From Jatrophihabitans telluris (lineage in GTDB: Bacteria > Actinomycetota > Actinomycetes > Mycobacteriales > Jatrophihabitantaceae): a stretch of DNA of 64,000 nt. The notes under the pieces are model-generated. The model saw nothing but the letters and a program-made list of their open reading frames with translations. It did not search any database and was not told the origin of the DNA. The translations under genes and the position numbers were made by a program. Every line of letters begins with the position of its first letter. Position 1 is the first letter of the stretch. Location of the stretch: NCBI RefSeq assembly GCF_023516435.1, contig NZ_CP097332.1:2418001-2482000 (forward strand), written 5' to 3'. This document shows positions 27,698-35,480 of this stretch, piece after piece.

Positions 27698-27870
27698 GCG
27701 TGCGCTGCTTGGAGGCTCATTGGACCCATTGAACGCCGCCGGCCAACACCGTGCGCCGCGCGCTCAGGCCGTTTTCATCACTGCGGTAAAGAAATTCTGC
27801 AACCGGGCTGCGTTCGGGGCAATCACATCGCCATCTCATGAGGACGGGCGTATACGGCGCGGCCCTGCGC

Positions 27871-29904
27871 TTACGGCCAGGTCTTGGCCACCAGGGTGAG
27901 CACGTCGTAGGTCGCGACCGCCTCGCCGGCGGCGTTGGTGACCAGCGCGTCCCAGCGGACCTCGCCGTATTCGGCGCTCGTCCGAGGCGTGATCTGCTTG
28001 ACCGTCAGTGCGACCGCGATGTCGTCGCCGGCCCGGACCGGCGTCAGGAAGCGAAGGTGGTCTACGCCGAAGTTGGCCAGTACCGGCCCCGGATTCGGCT
28101 CGACGAACAGGCCGGCCGCCAGCGAGACCACGAGGTATCCGTGGGCGACGATCCCGCCGAACAGCGGGTTCTTCGTGGCCGCCGCCTCGTCGGTGTGCGC
28201 GTAGAACGTGTCGCCGGTGAAGTCCGCGAAATGCTCGATGTCGGCAAGCGACACGGTGCGTGGGGCCGAGCGAATCGTGTCGCCGATGGCCAGTTCCGCC
28301 AGGGACTTCCGGAAGGGGTGGACGGCCGTTTCGTTCCGGTGCGACCCGGTCGTCCACCGTCCCGTGATCGCGGTCAGCATGTCCGGCGAGGCCTGTATGG
28401 CGCTGCGCTGCATGTGGTGAAGGACACCCCGGATGCCGCCGAGTTCCTCACCACCGCCGGCCCGTCCAGGACCTCCATGGACCAGGACCGGCAGCGGCGA
28501 CCCATGGCCGGTCGACTCGCCGGCGTCGTCGCGGTTCAGCACCAGGATCCGTCCGTGCCAGGGCGCCAGACCGAGTGTGACCTCACGGGCCACCGTCGCG
28601 TCATTGGTGACCAACGAGCCGGCAAGGCTGCCCGATCCCCGAGCGGCCAGGGCGATCGCCTCGTCCACCCCGTTGTAGCCCAGGACGGTGGCGACCGGTC
28701 CGAACGCCTCGATCTCGTGCGGCTCGACGGCACCGCGGGAGGCATGCAACAGGATCGGGGACATGAACGCCCCGGTCTCGGCGTCGCCGTCCACGACGTC
28801 GACAACGTCGGGATCACCGAACACGAGCGTCGCCGAGGCCCGCAGCGTCTGGACGGCCTTGCGGACGTCCTCCCGCTGGTCCAGGCTGGCCAGCGGCCCC
28901 ATCCGGACCCCGTCGCTGAGTGGGTTTCCCACCCGCACCGTGGCGAGTCGGGCCGATACGGCGTCGATGACGGGCCCGACCATGGGCTCCGGGACGATGA
29001 CCCGGCGGATCGCGGTGCACTTCTGGCCGGCCTTGACGGTCATCTCGGTGACGACACCCTTGACGAACAGATCGAACTCGGGGTCGTCGAGGGTTACGTC
29101 GGTGCCGAGGATGGAACAGTTCAACGAGTCCGCCTCGATGCCCAGTTCCACCCCGCCGTGCAGGATCGACGGATGCTGGCGCAGCCGGGCGCCGGTAGCC
29201 GCGGACCCGGTGAACGCGACCGAGTCCTGGACGGTGAGTTCTTCCAGCAAGCCCGCTGGACTGCCACAGAGCAGCTGTAGCGATCCCTCGGGAAGCAGCT
29301 TCGACTCGATGATGCGGCGAACGACGAGCTCGGTCAGGTAGGCCGTCTGGCTGCCGGGTTTGACGATGGTGGGCAGGCCGGCCAGGAAGGCCGGTGCGAG
29401 CTTTTCGAGCATGCCCCACACCGGGAAGTTGAAGGCGTTGATCTGGACCGAGATGCCCGGCCGTGAGGTGTAGACGTGCTGACCGCGGAACGTACCGCCG
29501 CGGCCCAACTGCTCGCTGGCGCCGTCGAGCACCAGGGTGTCGTTGGGCAGCTCACGGGCGGCCTTGGAGGCGTAGGAGAACACCGTGCCGATCCCGCCGT
29601 CGATGTCGACGGCCGAGTCCCTCGCGGTCGCCCCGGTTCGGGCCGACATCGCGTAGAACTCGTCCTTGTGGGTGAGGAGTTCCTTCGCCATCGCCTTGAG
29701 CGCGGCCGCCCGTTCGTGAAAGGTCATGGCTCGCAGCGCAGGGCCGCCGACGTTACGCGCCCAGTCGGTCATCGCCGAAAGGTCGATGCCCGTCGAGGAG
29801 ATCCGCGCAACCTCCTCACCGGTGGCCGCGTCCAGCAGCGGCATTCCCGCGTCGGGGGCGCGGAACCACGATCCGGAGGTGTAGCTCTGCAGCAACTCAC
29901 TCAC
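27871..29904 (-). CDS. paaZ: PaaZ: oxepin-CoA hydrolase / 3-oxo-5,6-dehydrosuberyl-CoA semialdehyde dehydrogenase
   Basis: This 677-residue fusion opens the ring of oxepin-CoA in phenylacetate breakdown and oxidises the resulting aldehyde. The N-terminal ~520 residues are an aldehyde dehydrogenase with NAD site and catalytic Cys in AGQKCTAIRRVIV (~295). The C-terminal part is a MaoC-type hotdog hydratase with DFTGDTFYAHTDEAAA and GIVAHGYLVVSLAAGL. The order and length match E. coli PaaZ. It is divergent from paaABCDE, 100 bp apart, and the gap holds a PaaR-like site. Confidence 0.95.
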   Translation of the reverse strand: MSELLQSYTSGSWFRAPDAGMPLLDAATGEEVARISSTGIDLSAMTDWARNVGGPALRAMTFHERAAALKAMAKELLTHKDEFYAMSARTGATARDSAVDIDGGIGTVFSYASKAARELPNDTLVLDGASEQLGRGGTFRGQHVYTSRPGISVQINAFNFPVWGMLEKLAPAFLAGLPTIVKPGSQTAYLTELVVRRIIESKLLPEGSLQLLCGSPAGLLEELTVQDSVAFTGSAATGARLRQHPSILHGGVELGIEADSLNCSILGTDVTLDDPEFDLFVKGVVTEMTVKAGQKCTAIRRVIVPEPMVGPVIDAVSARLATVRVGNPLSDGVRMGPLASLDQREDVRKAVQTLRASATLVFGDPDVVDVVDGDAETGAFMSPILLHASRGAVEPHEIEAFGPVATVLGYNGVDEAIALAARGSGSLAGSLVTNDATVAREVTLGLAPWHGRILVLNRDDAGESTGHGSPLPVLVHGGPGRAGGGEELGGIRGVLHHMQRSAIQASPDMLTAITGRWTTGSHRNETAVHPFRKSLAELAIGDTIRSAPRTVSLADIEHFADFTGDTFYAHTDEAAATKNPLFGGIVAHGYLVVSLAAGLFVEPNPGPVLANFGVDHLRFLTPVRAGDDIAVALTVKQITPRTSAEYGEVRWDALVTNAAGEAVATYDVLTLVAKTWP

Positions 29905-29954
29905 GAGTCTGCATCCTTTCGTTGCGCGAAGTCGGCGACTCGTGCCACAGTATT

Positions 29955-29972
29955 ACTGAACGAGCGGTCTGT
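29955..29972. promoter_or_regulatory. PaaR-like operator between paaZ and paaA
   Basis: ACTGAACG-AG-CGGTCTGT is an 18-bp imperfect dyad (six of eight arm positions pair) centred in the divergent promoter region. The form ACnGAnCG-N2-CGnTCnGT fits TetR-family PaaR boxes described for actinobacterial paa genes, recalled from general knowledge. No TetR gene is in the window, so the regulator would be encoded elsewhere. Confidence 0.55.
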
Positions 29973-30004
29973 AAATGGTCGACGAACCGACGCTGGGAGG
30001 ACTC

Positions 30005-30967
30005 ATGACAGCCTCGCCCCCGATCTGCGCCGATGACGAGCGCGATCTGCTCGGCCGCTTCGACCGGGTCATCGCCCACAACGACCGGATCGAACCCCGC
30101 GACTGGATGCCGGACAAGTACCGAGCGACCTTGGTGCGCCAGATCGCCCAGCACGCCCACTCCGAGATCATCGGCATGCAGCCGGAGGGCAACTGGATCA
30201 CCCGGGCGCCAAGCTTGCGCCGTAAGGCGATCTTGCTGGCCAAGGTCCAGGACGAAGCCGGCCACGGGCTGTATCTCTACTCCGCCTGCGAGACCCTCGG
30301 TGTCAGCCGGGGTGAACTGACCGCCAAGCTCATCGCCGGTCAGCAGAAGTACTCCTCCATCTTCAACTACCCGACCCTGTCCTACGCCGACGTGGGCACG
30401 ATCGGTTGGCTGGTCGACGGTGCCGCCATCTGCAACCAGGTTCCGCTGTGCCGGACCTCCTACGGCCCCTACGGGCGAGCGATGATCCGCATCTGCAAGG
30501 AGGAATCGTTCCACCAGCGGCAGGGCTACGAACTGCTGTCGACGATGATGCGCGGAACCGAAGCGCAGCGGGCCATGGTGCAGGAGTCGGTGGACCGGTT
30601 CTGGTGGCCGGCTCTGATGATGTTCGGCCCGCCCGATGCGGACTCCCCCAACACGACCCAATCGATGGCCTGGGGCATCAAACGCGACACCAACGACGAG
30701 TTGCGGCAGAAGTTCGTGGACATGTCCGTCCCGCAGGCGGCCGCCCTGGGTGTGACCCTGCCGGATCCGCAATTGACGTGGAACCCCGAACGGGGTCATC
30801 ACGACTTCGGCCAGCCGAATTGGGATGAGTTCACCACGGTGGTCAAGGGCGGCGGACCCTGCAACGCCCAGCGGGTGGCCCACCGCAAGCGAGCACACGA
30901 CGAGGGCGCGTGGGTCCGTGAGGCTGCCACCGCGTTCGCCGCCCGCAACCAGGAACGGTCGAGTTGA
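30005..30967 (+). CDS. paaA: 1,2-phenylacetyl-CoA epoxidase catalytic subunit PaaA
   Basis: This 320-residue di-iron monooxygenase subunit epoxidises the ring of phenylacetyl-CoA in the PaaABCE complex. The ferritin-like iron ligands are seen in [20 protein letters not shown] (ExxH) and [18 protein letters not shown] (ExxH), along with RSQ-type surface residues of the PaaA family. The ATG at 30005 is preferred over an upstream in-frame ATG because GGGAGG lies six to seven bases before it. It starts the paaABCDE operon. Confidence 0.96.
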   Translation: MTASPPICADDERDLLGRFDRVIAHNDRIEPRDWMPDKYRATLVRQIAQHAHSEIIGMQPEGNWITRAPSLRRKAILLAKVQDEAGHGLYLYSACETLGVSRGELTAKLIAGQQKYSSIFNYPTLSYADVGTIGWLVDGAAICNQVPLCRTSYGPYGRAMIRICKEESFHQRQGYELLSTMMRGTEAQRAMVQESVDRFWWPALMMFGPPDADSPNTTQSMAWGIKRDTNDELRQKFVDMSVPQAAALGVTLPDPQLTWNPERGHHDFGQPNWDEFTTVVKGGGPCNAQRVAHRKRAHDEGAWVREAATAFAARNQERSS

Positions 30968-31308
30968 TGGCCGCCGCCGATGGTCAGGGCGCCGTCATCG
31001 CCGCCGGGATCGGCGCCGATCCGGTGCGGGCCGAGTGGCCGCTGTACGAGATTTTCGTTCGCGGCAAACGGGGTCTCAACCACGTCCACGTCGGTTCGTT
31101 GCACGCCGCCGACGACGAGATGGCCCTGCGCCACGCGCGTGATGTCTACACCCGGCGCAATGAGGGAGTCAGCATCTGGGCGGTGCGCGCCGATCTCGTC
31201 GCGGCCTCCAGTCCCGACGAGAAGGACCCGTTGTTCGCTCCCGCCGCGGACAAGGTCTATCGCCACCCGACGTTCTACGCGATCCCCGACGACGTCCCGC
31301 ACATGTGA
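30967..31308 (+). CDS. paaB: Phenylacetyl-CoA epoxidase subunit PaaB
   Basis: The 113-residue PaaB bridges subunits of the epoxidase. EWPLYEIFVRGKRGLNHVHVGSLHAADDEMALRHARDVYTRRNEGVSIWAVRADLV is the family signature. The ATG at 30967 overlaps the paaA stop by one base (TGATG); a TTG at 30964 is possible but less likely. Confidence 0.95.
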   Translation: MAAADGQGAVIAAGIGADPVRAEWPLYEIFVRGKRGLNHVHVGSLHAADDEMALRHARDVYTRRNEGVSIWAVRADLVAASSPDEKDPLFAPAADKVYRHPTFYAIPDDVPHM

Positions 31309-31316
31309 GGACCACC

Positions 31317-32252
31317 ATGAGCCATGTGCACGATCACGATGCCGACCACAGCTCCGTCTACGACGGCCTGACCGGTGGGGACGACTCCCAGTGGGCCTTC
31401 GGTACCGACTTCGAGGACCCGCTGGCCGGAGTGGACACCACCATCGCCGAAGGCGTGGACGCCGCCGCGCTGGCCGCATACTGCCTGATGCTCGGTGACG
31501 ACGCCCTCATCTACTCGCACCGGCTATCCGAGTGGGCCAGCAACGCTCCGGATCTAGAAGAGGACATCGCGCTGGCCAACATCGCCCTGGATCTGCTCGG
31601 CCAGGCCCGGCTGCTGCTGGCCCGGGCTGCCGCCGCCGACGCACGGGTCGTGCCGCCGATGCCGGCCGGCTCCCCCGTGCCCGCCGAGGACGCGCTGGCC
31701 TTCTTCCGGGACGAACCCGCCTTCCGCAACGTCCGTTTCGTCGAGCCCGACAACGGCGATTTCGCCGTCACGATCGTGCGATTGCTGATCTTCGCCACCT
31801 ACCGCCTGGCCCTGTTCGAGCGCTTGACCGGCAGCGCGGATCCGGTGCTGTCGGCGATCGCGGGCAAGGGCGTGAAGGAACTGACCTACCACCGTGATTA
31901 CGCCGGCCGATGGTTCGTCACCCTCGCCCAGGGCACCGTCGAGTCGAGGAGTCGGCTGGAGAGTGCGCTGACGCTGGTGTGGCCCCTGCACGATGAGTTG
32001 TTCCGGAGCCATCCGATCGAGAAGCTGCTTGCGGGCCAGGGGGTTGGCGTTGATCCGGCTGACGCGGCAGCCGAGGTCGACGTGCTGTTGGACCAGGTGC
32101 TGTCCGTCAGCGACCTCGATCGTCCGAGCGTGGCCGCCATGGGACCGGTGAGCAACGGAACCGGGCGCGACGGTCGCCACACCGAGGCTATGGGCCATCT
32201 GCTGGCGCAGCTTCAGGTAGTCGCCCGCGCCCATCCGAACGGCCGGTGGTGA
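31317..32252 (+). CDS. paaC: Phenylacetyl-CoA epoxidase subunit PaaC
   Basis: PaaC is a ferritin-like partner of PaaA that lacks a working iron site in the known complex. This copy of 311 residues contains EEDIALANIALDLLGQARLLLARAA and KELTYHRDYAGRWFVTLAQGT, typical of PaaC. The N-terminus carries an Asp/His-rich segment (HDHDADHSS) before the fold. The ATG at 31317 is chosen for the GTGAGGA site upstream; it follows paaB by eight bases. Confidence 0.94.
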   Translation: MSHVHDHDADHSSVYDGLTGGDDSQWAFGTDFEDPLAGVDTTIAEGVDAAALAAYCLMLGDDALIYSHRLSEWASNAPDLEEDIALANIALDLLGQARLLLARAAAADARVVPPMPAGSPVPAEDALAFFRDEPAFRNVRFVEPDNGDFAVTIVRLLIFATYRLALFERLTGSADPVLSAIAGKGVKELTYHRDYAGRWFVTLAQGTVESRSRLESALTLVWPLHDELFRSHPIEKLLAGQGVGVDPADAAAEVDVLLDQVLSVSDLDRPSVAAMGPVSNGTGRDGRHTEAMGHLLAQLQVVARAHPNGRW

Positions 32253-32258
32253 TCGCCG

Positions 32259-32810
32259 ATGACAACTGTGACGGACCGGACCGAGACGGCACGTGCCCTC
32301 GCGGCACAGGTGCGTGATCCGGAGATGCCCATGCTCACGCTGGAGGATCTCGGCGTGCTGCGCGGCGTCACCGTCTCAGACGCCTGCTCCAGCGGCGGCT
32401 CCGAGGACGTCGGCCCTGACGGCAGCTCGGTGGTCGTCACGATCACCCCGACATACTCGGGTTGTCCGGCGATGGCGACCATGCGCGATGACATCCGGCA
32501 CATCCTGCACGACCACGGCTTCGACGACGTCCGGGTCGCTGTGCAGCTCGAGCCGGCATGGACGACCGACTGGATCACGCCCCGGGGTCGGGCGCGTCTT
32601 GCCGAGCACGGGATCTCCGCCCCCGCGGCGGCGCCGAAGCGGTCCGGACCGATCCCCTTGACGCTGGTCGTGCCCCGGCGGGTTCTCCACTGCCCGCGGT
32701 GCGACTCATCGGAGGTGGAGCTGACGTCGGAGTTCGGACCGACGGCCTGCACGGCGATCTACCGGTGCCGGACCTGTCTGGAACCCTTCCAGCACGTCAA
32801 GGAGATCTGA
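32259..32810 (+). CDS. paaD: PaaD, Fe-S assembly factor for the epoxidase
   Basis: This 183-residue protein has an N-terminal MIP18/SufT-like domain (DPEMPMLTLEDLGVLRGV, then TPTYSGCPAMATMRDDI). The C-terminal Cys-rich tail VLHCPRCDSSEVELTSEFGPTACTAIYRCRTCLEPF carries five cysteines, probably for zinc. In other bacteria PaaD is needed for epoxidase activity, probably for maturing the PaaE iron-sulfur centre. It sits between paaC and paaE with one- to six-base gaps. Confidence 0.93.
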   Translation: MTTVTDRTETARALAAQVRDPEMPMLTLEDLGVLRGVTVSDACSSGGSEDVGPDGSSVVVTITPTYSGCPAMATMRDDIRHILHDHGFDDVRVAVQLEPAWTTDWITPRGRARLAEHGISAPAAAPKRSGPIPLTLVVPRRVLHCPRCDSSEVELTSEFGPTACTAIYRCRTCLEPFQHVKEI

Positions 32811-32811
32811 G

Positions 32812-33891
32812 GTGACCGTGGCGACACCGCGCGGTGCACGGGGGGCCTTCCACGAACTGTCGGTGGCGGCCATCGACCGCCTGACCGAGGACTCGGCCGC
32901 CGTGACCTTCGCGGTTCCCGATGCTCTGCGGGCGGCGTTCGACTTTCGGGCCGGGCAGTCCCTGACCCTGCGGCGAACCCTCGACGGCGTCGAACACCGG
33001 CGGTCGTACTCCATCTGCGCGCCGGCCGGCGCCGCGCCCCGCATCGGGGTCCGCGAGATTCCGGACGGGTTGTTCTCGGCCTGGCTGGTGCGTGGCCTGC
33101 GCGTGGGCGATGTCGTCGAGGTCCAGACCCCCAGCGGGAGCTTCCGCGCCGATCCGACACAGCGGGCCCGGCATCTGTGCATCGCGGCGGGTTCGGGCAT
33201 CACCCCGATGCTCTCGATCGTTTCCTCGGTGCTGGCCGGTTCGGACTCACAGGTCACCCTCCTGTACGGAAACCGCAAGGCCAGTTCGGTGATGTTCGCC
33301 GAGGAACTGGCCGACCTGAAGAACCGTTACGGACCCCGTCTCGATCTCGTGCACGTGCTCTCGCGGGAGCCGCGTGACGTCGAACTGTTCTCCGGGCGTC
33401 TGGACGCCGACCGCCTGCGTCGGCTGCTCACCGCCCTGGTTCCTCTGCAGGCGCTCGATCACGTCTGGCTGTGCGGGCCGTTCGGCCTCATCTCCGATGC
33501 CCGCGCCGTGCTGGCTGAACTCGGTATCGACGTGGACAAGGTCCACTACGAACTGTTCTACGTCGACGAGCCGCCCCCGGAGCTGGCCCGCCCCGACACG
33601 GTCGTGCCGGGCGAGGTCAGCCAGGTGACGATCGTGCTCGACGGGCGCAGCAGCACCGCACCGATGCCCAGGCAACAGACCATCCTGGACGCGGCCTCGG
33701 CGTCCCGATCTGATTTGCCCTTTGCGTGCAAGGGCGGAGTCTGCGGCACCTGCCGGGCCCGGGTCAACCACGGCGAGGTCGACATGCGCCGCAACTATGC
33801 CCTCGACGACGACGAGGTCGCCCGGGGCTTCGTGCTGACCTGCCAGACCCATCCGGTCAGCGACCGGGTCGAGGTCGATTTCGACGCCTGA
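32812..33891 (+). CDS. paaE: PaaE, NADPH-dependent reductase of phenylacetyl-CoA epoxidase
   Basis: This 359-residue reductase passes electrons from NADPH to PaaA. The order is FAD domain (RSYSIC near 62), NAD(P) domain (AGSGITPMLSIV near 125, WLCGPFGL near 222) and a C-terminal plant-type [2Fe-2S] ferredoxin domain with CKGGVCGTCRARV and a fourth Cys in VLTCQTHP. The GTG at 32812 is one base past the paaD stop with GAGATCTGAGG before it. The operon ends here. Confidence 0.95.
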   Translation: MTVATPRGARGAFHELSVAAIDRLTEDSAAVTFAVPDALRAAFDFRAGQSLTLRRTLDGVEHRRSYSICAPAGAAPRIGVREIPDGLFSAWLVRGLRVGDVVEVQTPSGSFRADPTQRARHLCIAAGSGITPMLSIVSSVLAGSDSQVTLLYGNRKASSVMFAEELADLKNRYGPRLDLVHVLSREPRDVELFSGRLDADRLRRLLTALVPLQALDHVWLCGPFGLISDARAVLAELGIDVDKVHYELFYVDEPPPELARPDTVVPGEVSQVTIVLDGRSSTAPMPRQQTILDAASASRSDLPFACKGGVCGTCRARVNHGEVDMRRNYALDDDEVARGFVLTCQTHPVSDRVEVDFDA

Positions 33892-33915
33892 CCGGGGTCT
33901 TCTACAGTCGGCACG

Positions 33916-34395
33916 GTGACGAAGGAACGTGGACGCAAGGCGGTGGCCACGAACCGCAGGGCGCGGCAGCGCTACCTCGTGCTCGACACCCTCGAGGCCG
34001 GTGTGGCTCTGGTGGGTAACGAGGTCAAGAGCCTGCGACTCGGCCGCGTGTCGTTGGTGGACGCATTCGCCACGATCGATGACCGAGAGGTGTGGTTGCA
34101 CAACCTCTACATCGCGGAGTACGCCATGGGGAGCTGGACCAACCACGCCACCAGGCGCAAACGAAAGCTGTTGCTGCACCGAGCGGAGATCCTCAAGTGG
34201 GAACTACGGGTGCGCGAGAGCGGCCTGTCGATGGTCCCGCTCGCCCTCTACTTCAACGACGGGCTGGTCAAGGTCGAACTCGCGCTGGTGAAGGGCAAGA
34301 AGACCTGGGACAAGCGCCAGGATCTCGCCGAGCGTGATGCGCAGCGCGAGATCGAGCGCGCACTGACCCGGCACGCCAAGGGTCACCGGTCCTGA
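33916..34395 (+). CDS. smpB: SsrA-binding protein SmpB
   Basis: SmpB brings tmRNA to stalled ribosomes. The 159-residue protein has the expected NRRARQRYLVLDTLEAGVALVGNEVKSLRLGRVSLVDAFATI opening and the basic C-terminal tail WDKRQDLAERDAQREIERALTRHAKGHR that mimics mRNA. GTG start. No tmRNA gene was seen beside it, although ssrA often lies near smpB in other bacteria. Confidence 0.95.
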   Translation: MTKERGRKAVATNRRARQRYLVLDTLEAGVALVGNEVKSLRLGRVSLVDAFATIDDREVWLHNLYIAEYAMGSWTNHATRRKRKLLLHRAEILKWELRVRESGLSMVPLALYFNDGLVKVELALVKGKKTWDKRQDLAERDAQREIERALTRHAKGHRS

Positions 34396-34402
34396 GGTAT
34401 CC

Positions 34403-34442
34403 GGTCACCGATCGGCTCAGCGGGTCACCGATCGGCTCAGCC
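34403..34442 (-). repeat. 20-bp tandem duplication at the stop of the formate channel gene
   Basis: GGTCACCGATCGGCTCAGCG (34403-34422) is repeated at 34423-34442 with one base changed at the end. The second copy contains the stop codon of the minus-strand channel gene, and a second in-frame TGA lies nine bases after it. Confidence 0.8.
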
Positions 34443-35303
34443 GGCCACCCGTTGTCCCGCGCGCGGCTCGGACTCAGAGCCGGGCCCGGACCCCGCAACC
34501 GGCTTGAGGTACAGGTACCAGTACGCGACGGCGACGAACAGCACGGCGCCGACCGCGTTGCCGACGAAGGCCACGACGAGGTTCGAGACGACATGCCCGA
34601 TCGTCACCCCCGGCACGTGCTGGAACATCGCCAGCGGGAGGAAGAACATGTTGGCCACGACGTGATCGAAGCCCAGCGCGACGAAAGCGGTGATGGGGAA
34701 GACGATGGCCAGGATCTTGCCGCCGATGTCGCGTGCGGACAGGGCCAGCCACACCGCGGCGCAGACCAGCCAGTTGCAGCCCATCGCGCGCAGGAAAACC
34801 TGCTGATCGCTCTCGGTCAGAGCCTTCCCGATGGTGATCGAACTCAGCCGCGCGAAGTTCGCCGCGGCCGGCGTTCCGGCCTTGGACGCCGCGCTGCCGA
34901 TGACGCCGGTCTTGTCGGCCAGCAGGTAGGCCACGAACAGTGAGCCCACCAGATTGCCGACGGTGAGCAGTGCCCAGTTGACTCCGAGCTGAGCCACGGA
35001 CGTGCGACGGCGCAGCACCGCCAGTGGCACCAGCATCATGTTGCCGGTCAACAGCTCCGCCCCTCCGACGATGACGAGGATGAGCCCCAGGCTGAAGACG
35101 AGGCCGGTGACGACGGTCGTGAGGCCGCCCCAGGTCTCGGGTTTGAGCCCGGCGGACGCGACGATCGCCAGCAGGCCGCCGAAGGCGATGTAGGCGCCGG
35201 CCAGGAACGCACCGACGAGCGCACGGCCGGCCGGGAGGGCGGCTTTGGAAGCGCCGGATTCGACCGCGAGGGCCGCAGTCTCGGCAGGTGTGTTGTAGGA
35301 CAA
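34437..35303 (-). CDS. Formate/nitrite transporter (FocA/NirC family)
   Basis: This 288-residue membrane protein has about six helices. The opening SYNTPAETAALAVESGASKAALP and inner segments AGAYIAFGGLLAIVASAG, GGAELLTGNMMLVPLAVL and VVANMFFLPLAM are those of formate-nitrite channels. It likely moves formate for the adjacent formate dehydrogenase. The TTG at 35303 is chosen because AAAGGTGG sits six bases upstream and homology starts at SYNTP; an ATG at 35339 (adding 12 residues) is the alternative. It is divergent from the dehydrogenase operon. Confidence 0.9.
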   Translation of the reverse strand: MSYNTPAETAALAVESGASKAALPAGRALVGAFLAGAYIAFGGLLAIVASAGLKPETWGGLTTVVTGLVFSLGLILVIVGGAELLTGNMMLVPLAVLRRRTSVAQLGVNWALLTVGNLVGSLFVAYLLADKTGVIGSAASKAGTPAAANFARLSSITIGKALTESDQQVFLRAMGCNWLVCAAVWLALSARDIGGKILAIVFPITAFVALGFDHVVANMFFLPLAMFQHVPGVTIGHVVSNLVVAFVGNAVGAVLFVAVAYWYLYLKPVAGSGPGSESEPRAGQRVAG

Positions 35304-35374
35304 GGTTTGCCACCTTTTCGTCCGCTCGTGGGCGTTCATTAGTGAATGCGCCGTTACTACCGTATGGAGCAAAG

Positions 35375-35402
35375 GCGCAATTGCGCAAGGTTGACTGCGC
35401 AA
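35375..35402. promoter_or_regulatory. Inverted TTGCGCA motifs between channel and formate dehydrogenase
   Basis: A perfect 12-bp palindrome GCGCAATTGCGC (35375-35386) overlaps a longer dyad TTGCGCA-N8-TGCGCAA (35381-35402). It lies in the ~180-bp divergent region between the channel and formate dehydrogenase starts. This is a plausible site for a regulator acting on both; the binding protein is unknown. Confidence 0.45.
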
Positions 35403-35480
35403 CGACGTGTCGACGCGGCACGGCTGTCGCAAGTCGGTCGTATGGGCGCTATGGTGCATTGACGCGGCGGGAGGGGACCC

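Noticed and set aside
27698-27870. Additional gene between the ABC-2 operon and paaZ
   Set aside because: No frame with a start, ribosome site and family resemblance.
27838-29280. 480-residue frame antisense to paaZ
   Set aside because: Shadow of the supported paaZ gene, low-complexity Arg/Asp content.
34396-34436. tmRNA (ssrA) beside smpB
   Set aside because: The gap is far too short and no tmRNA ends or tag sequence were seen.
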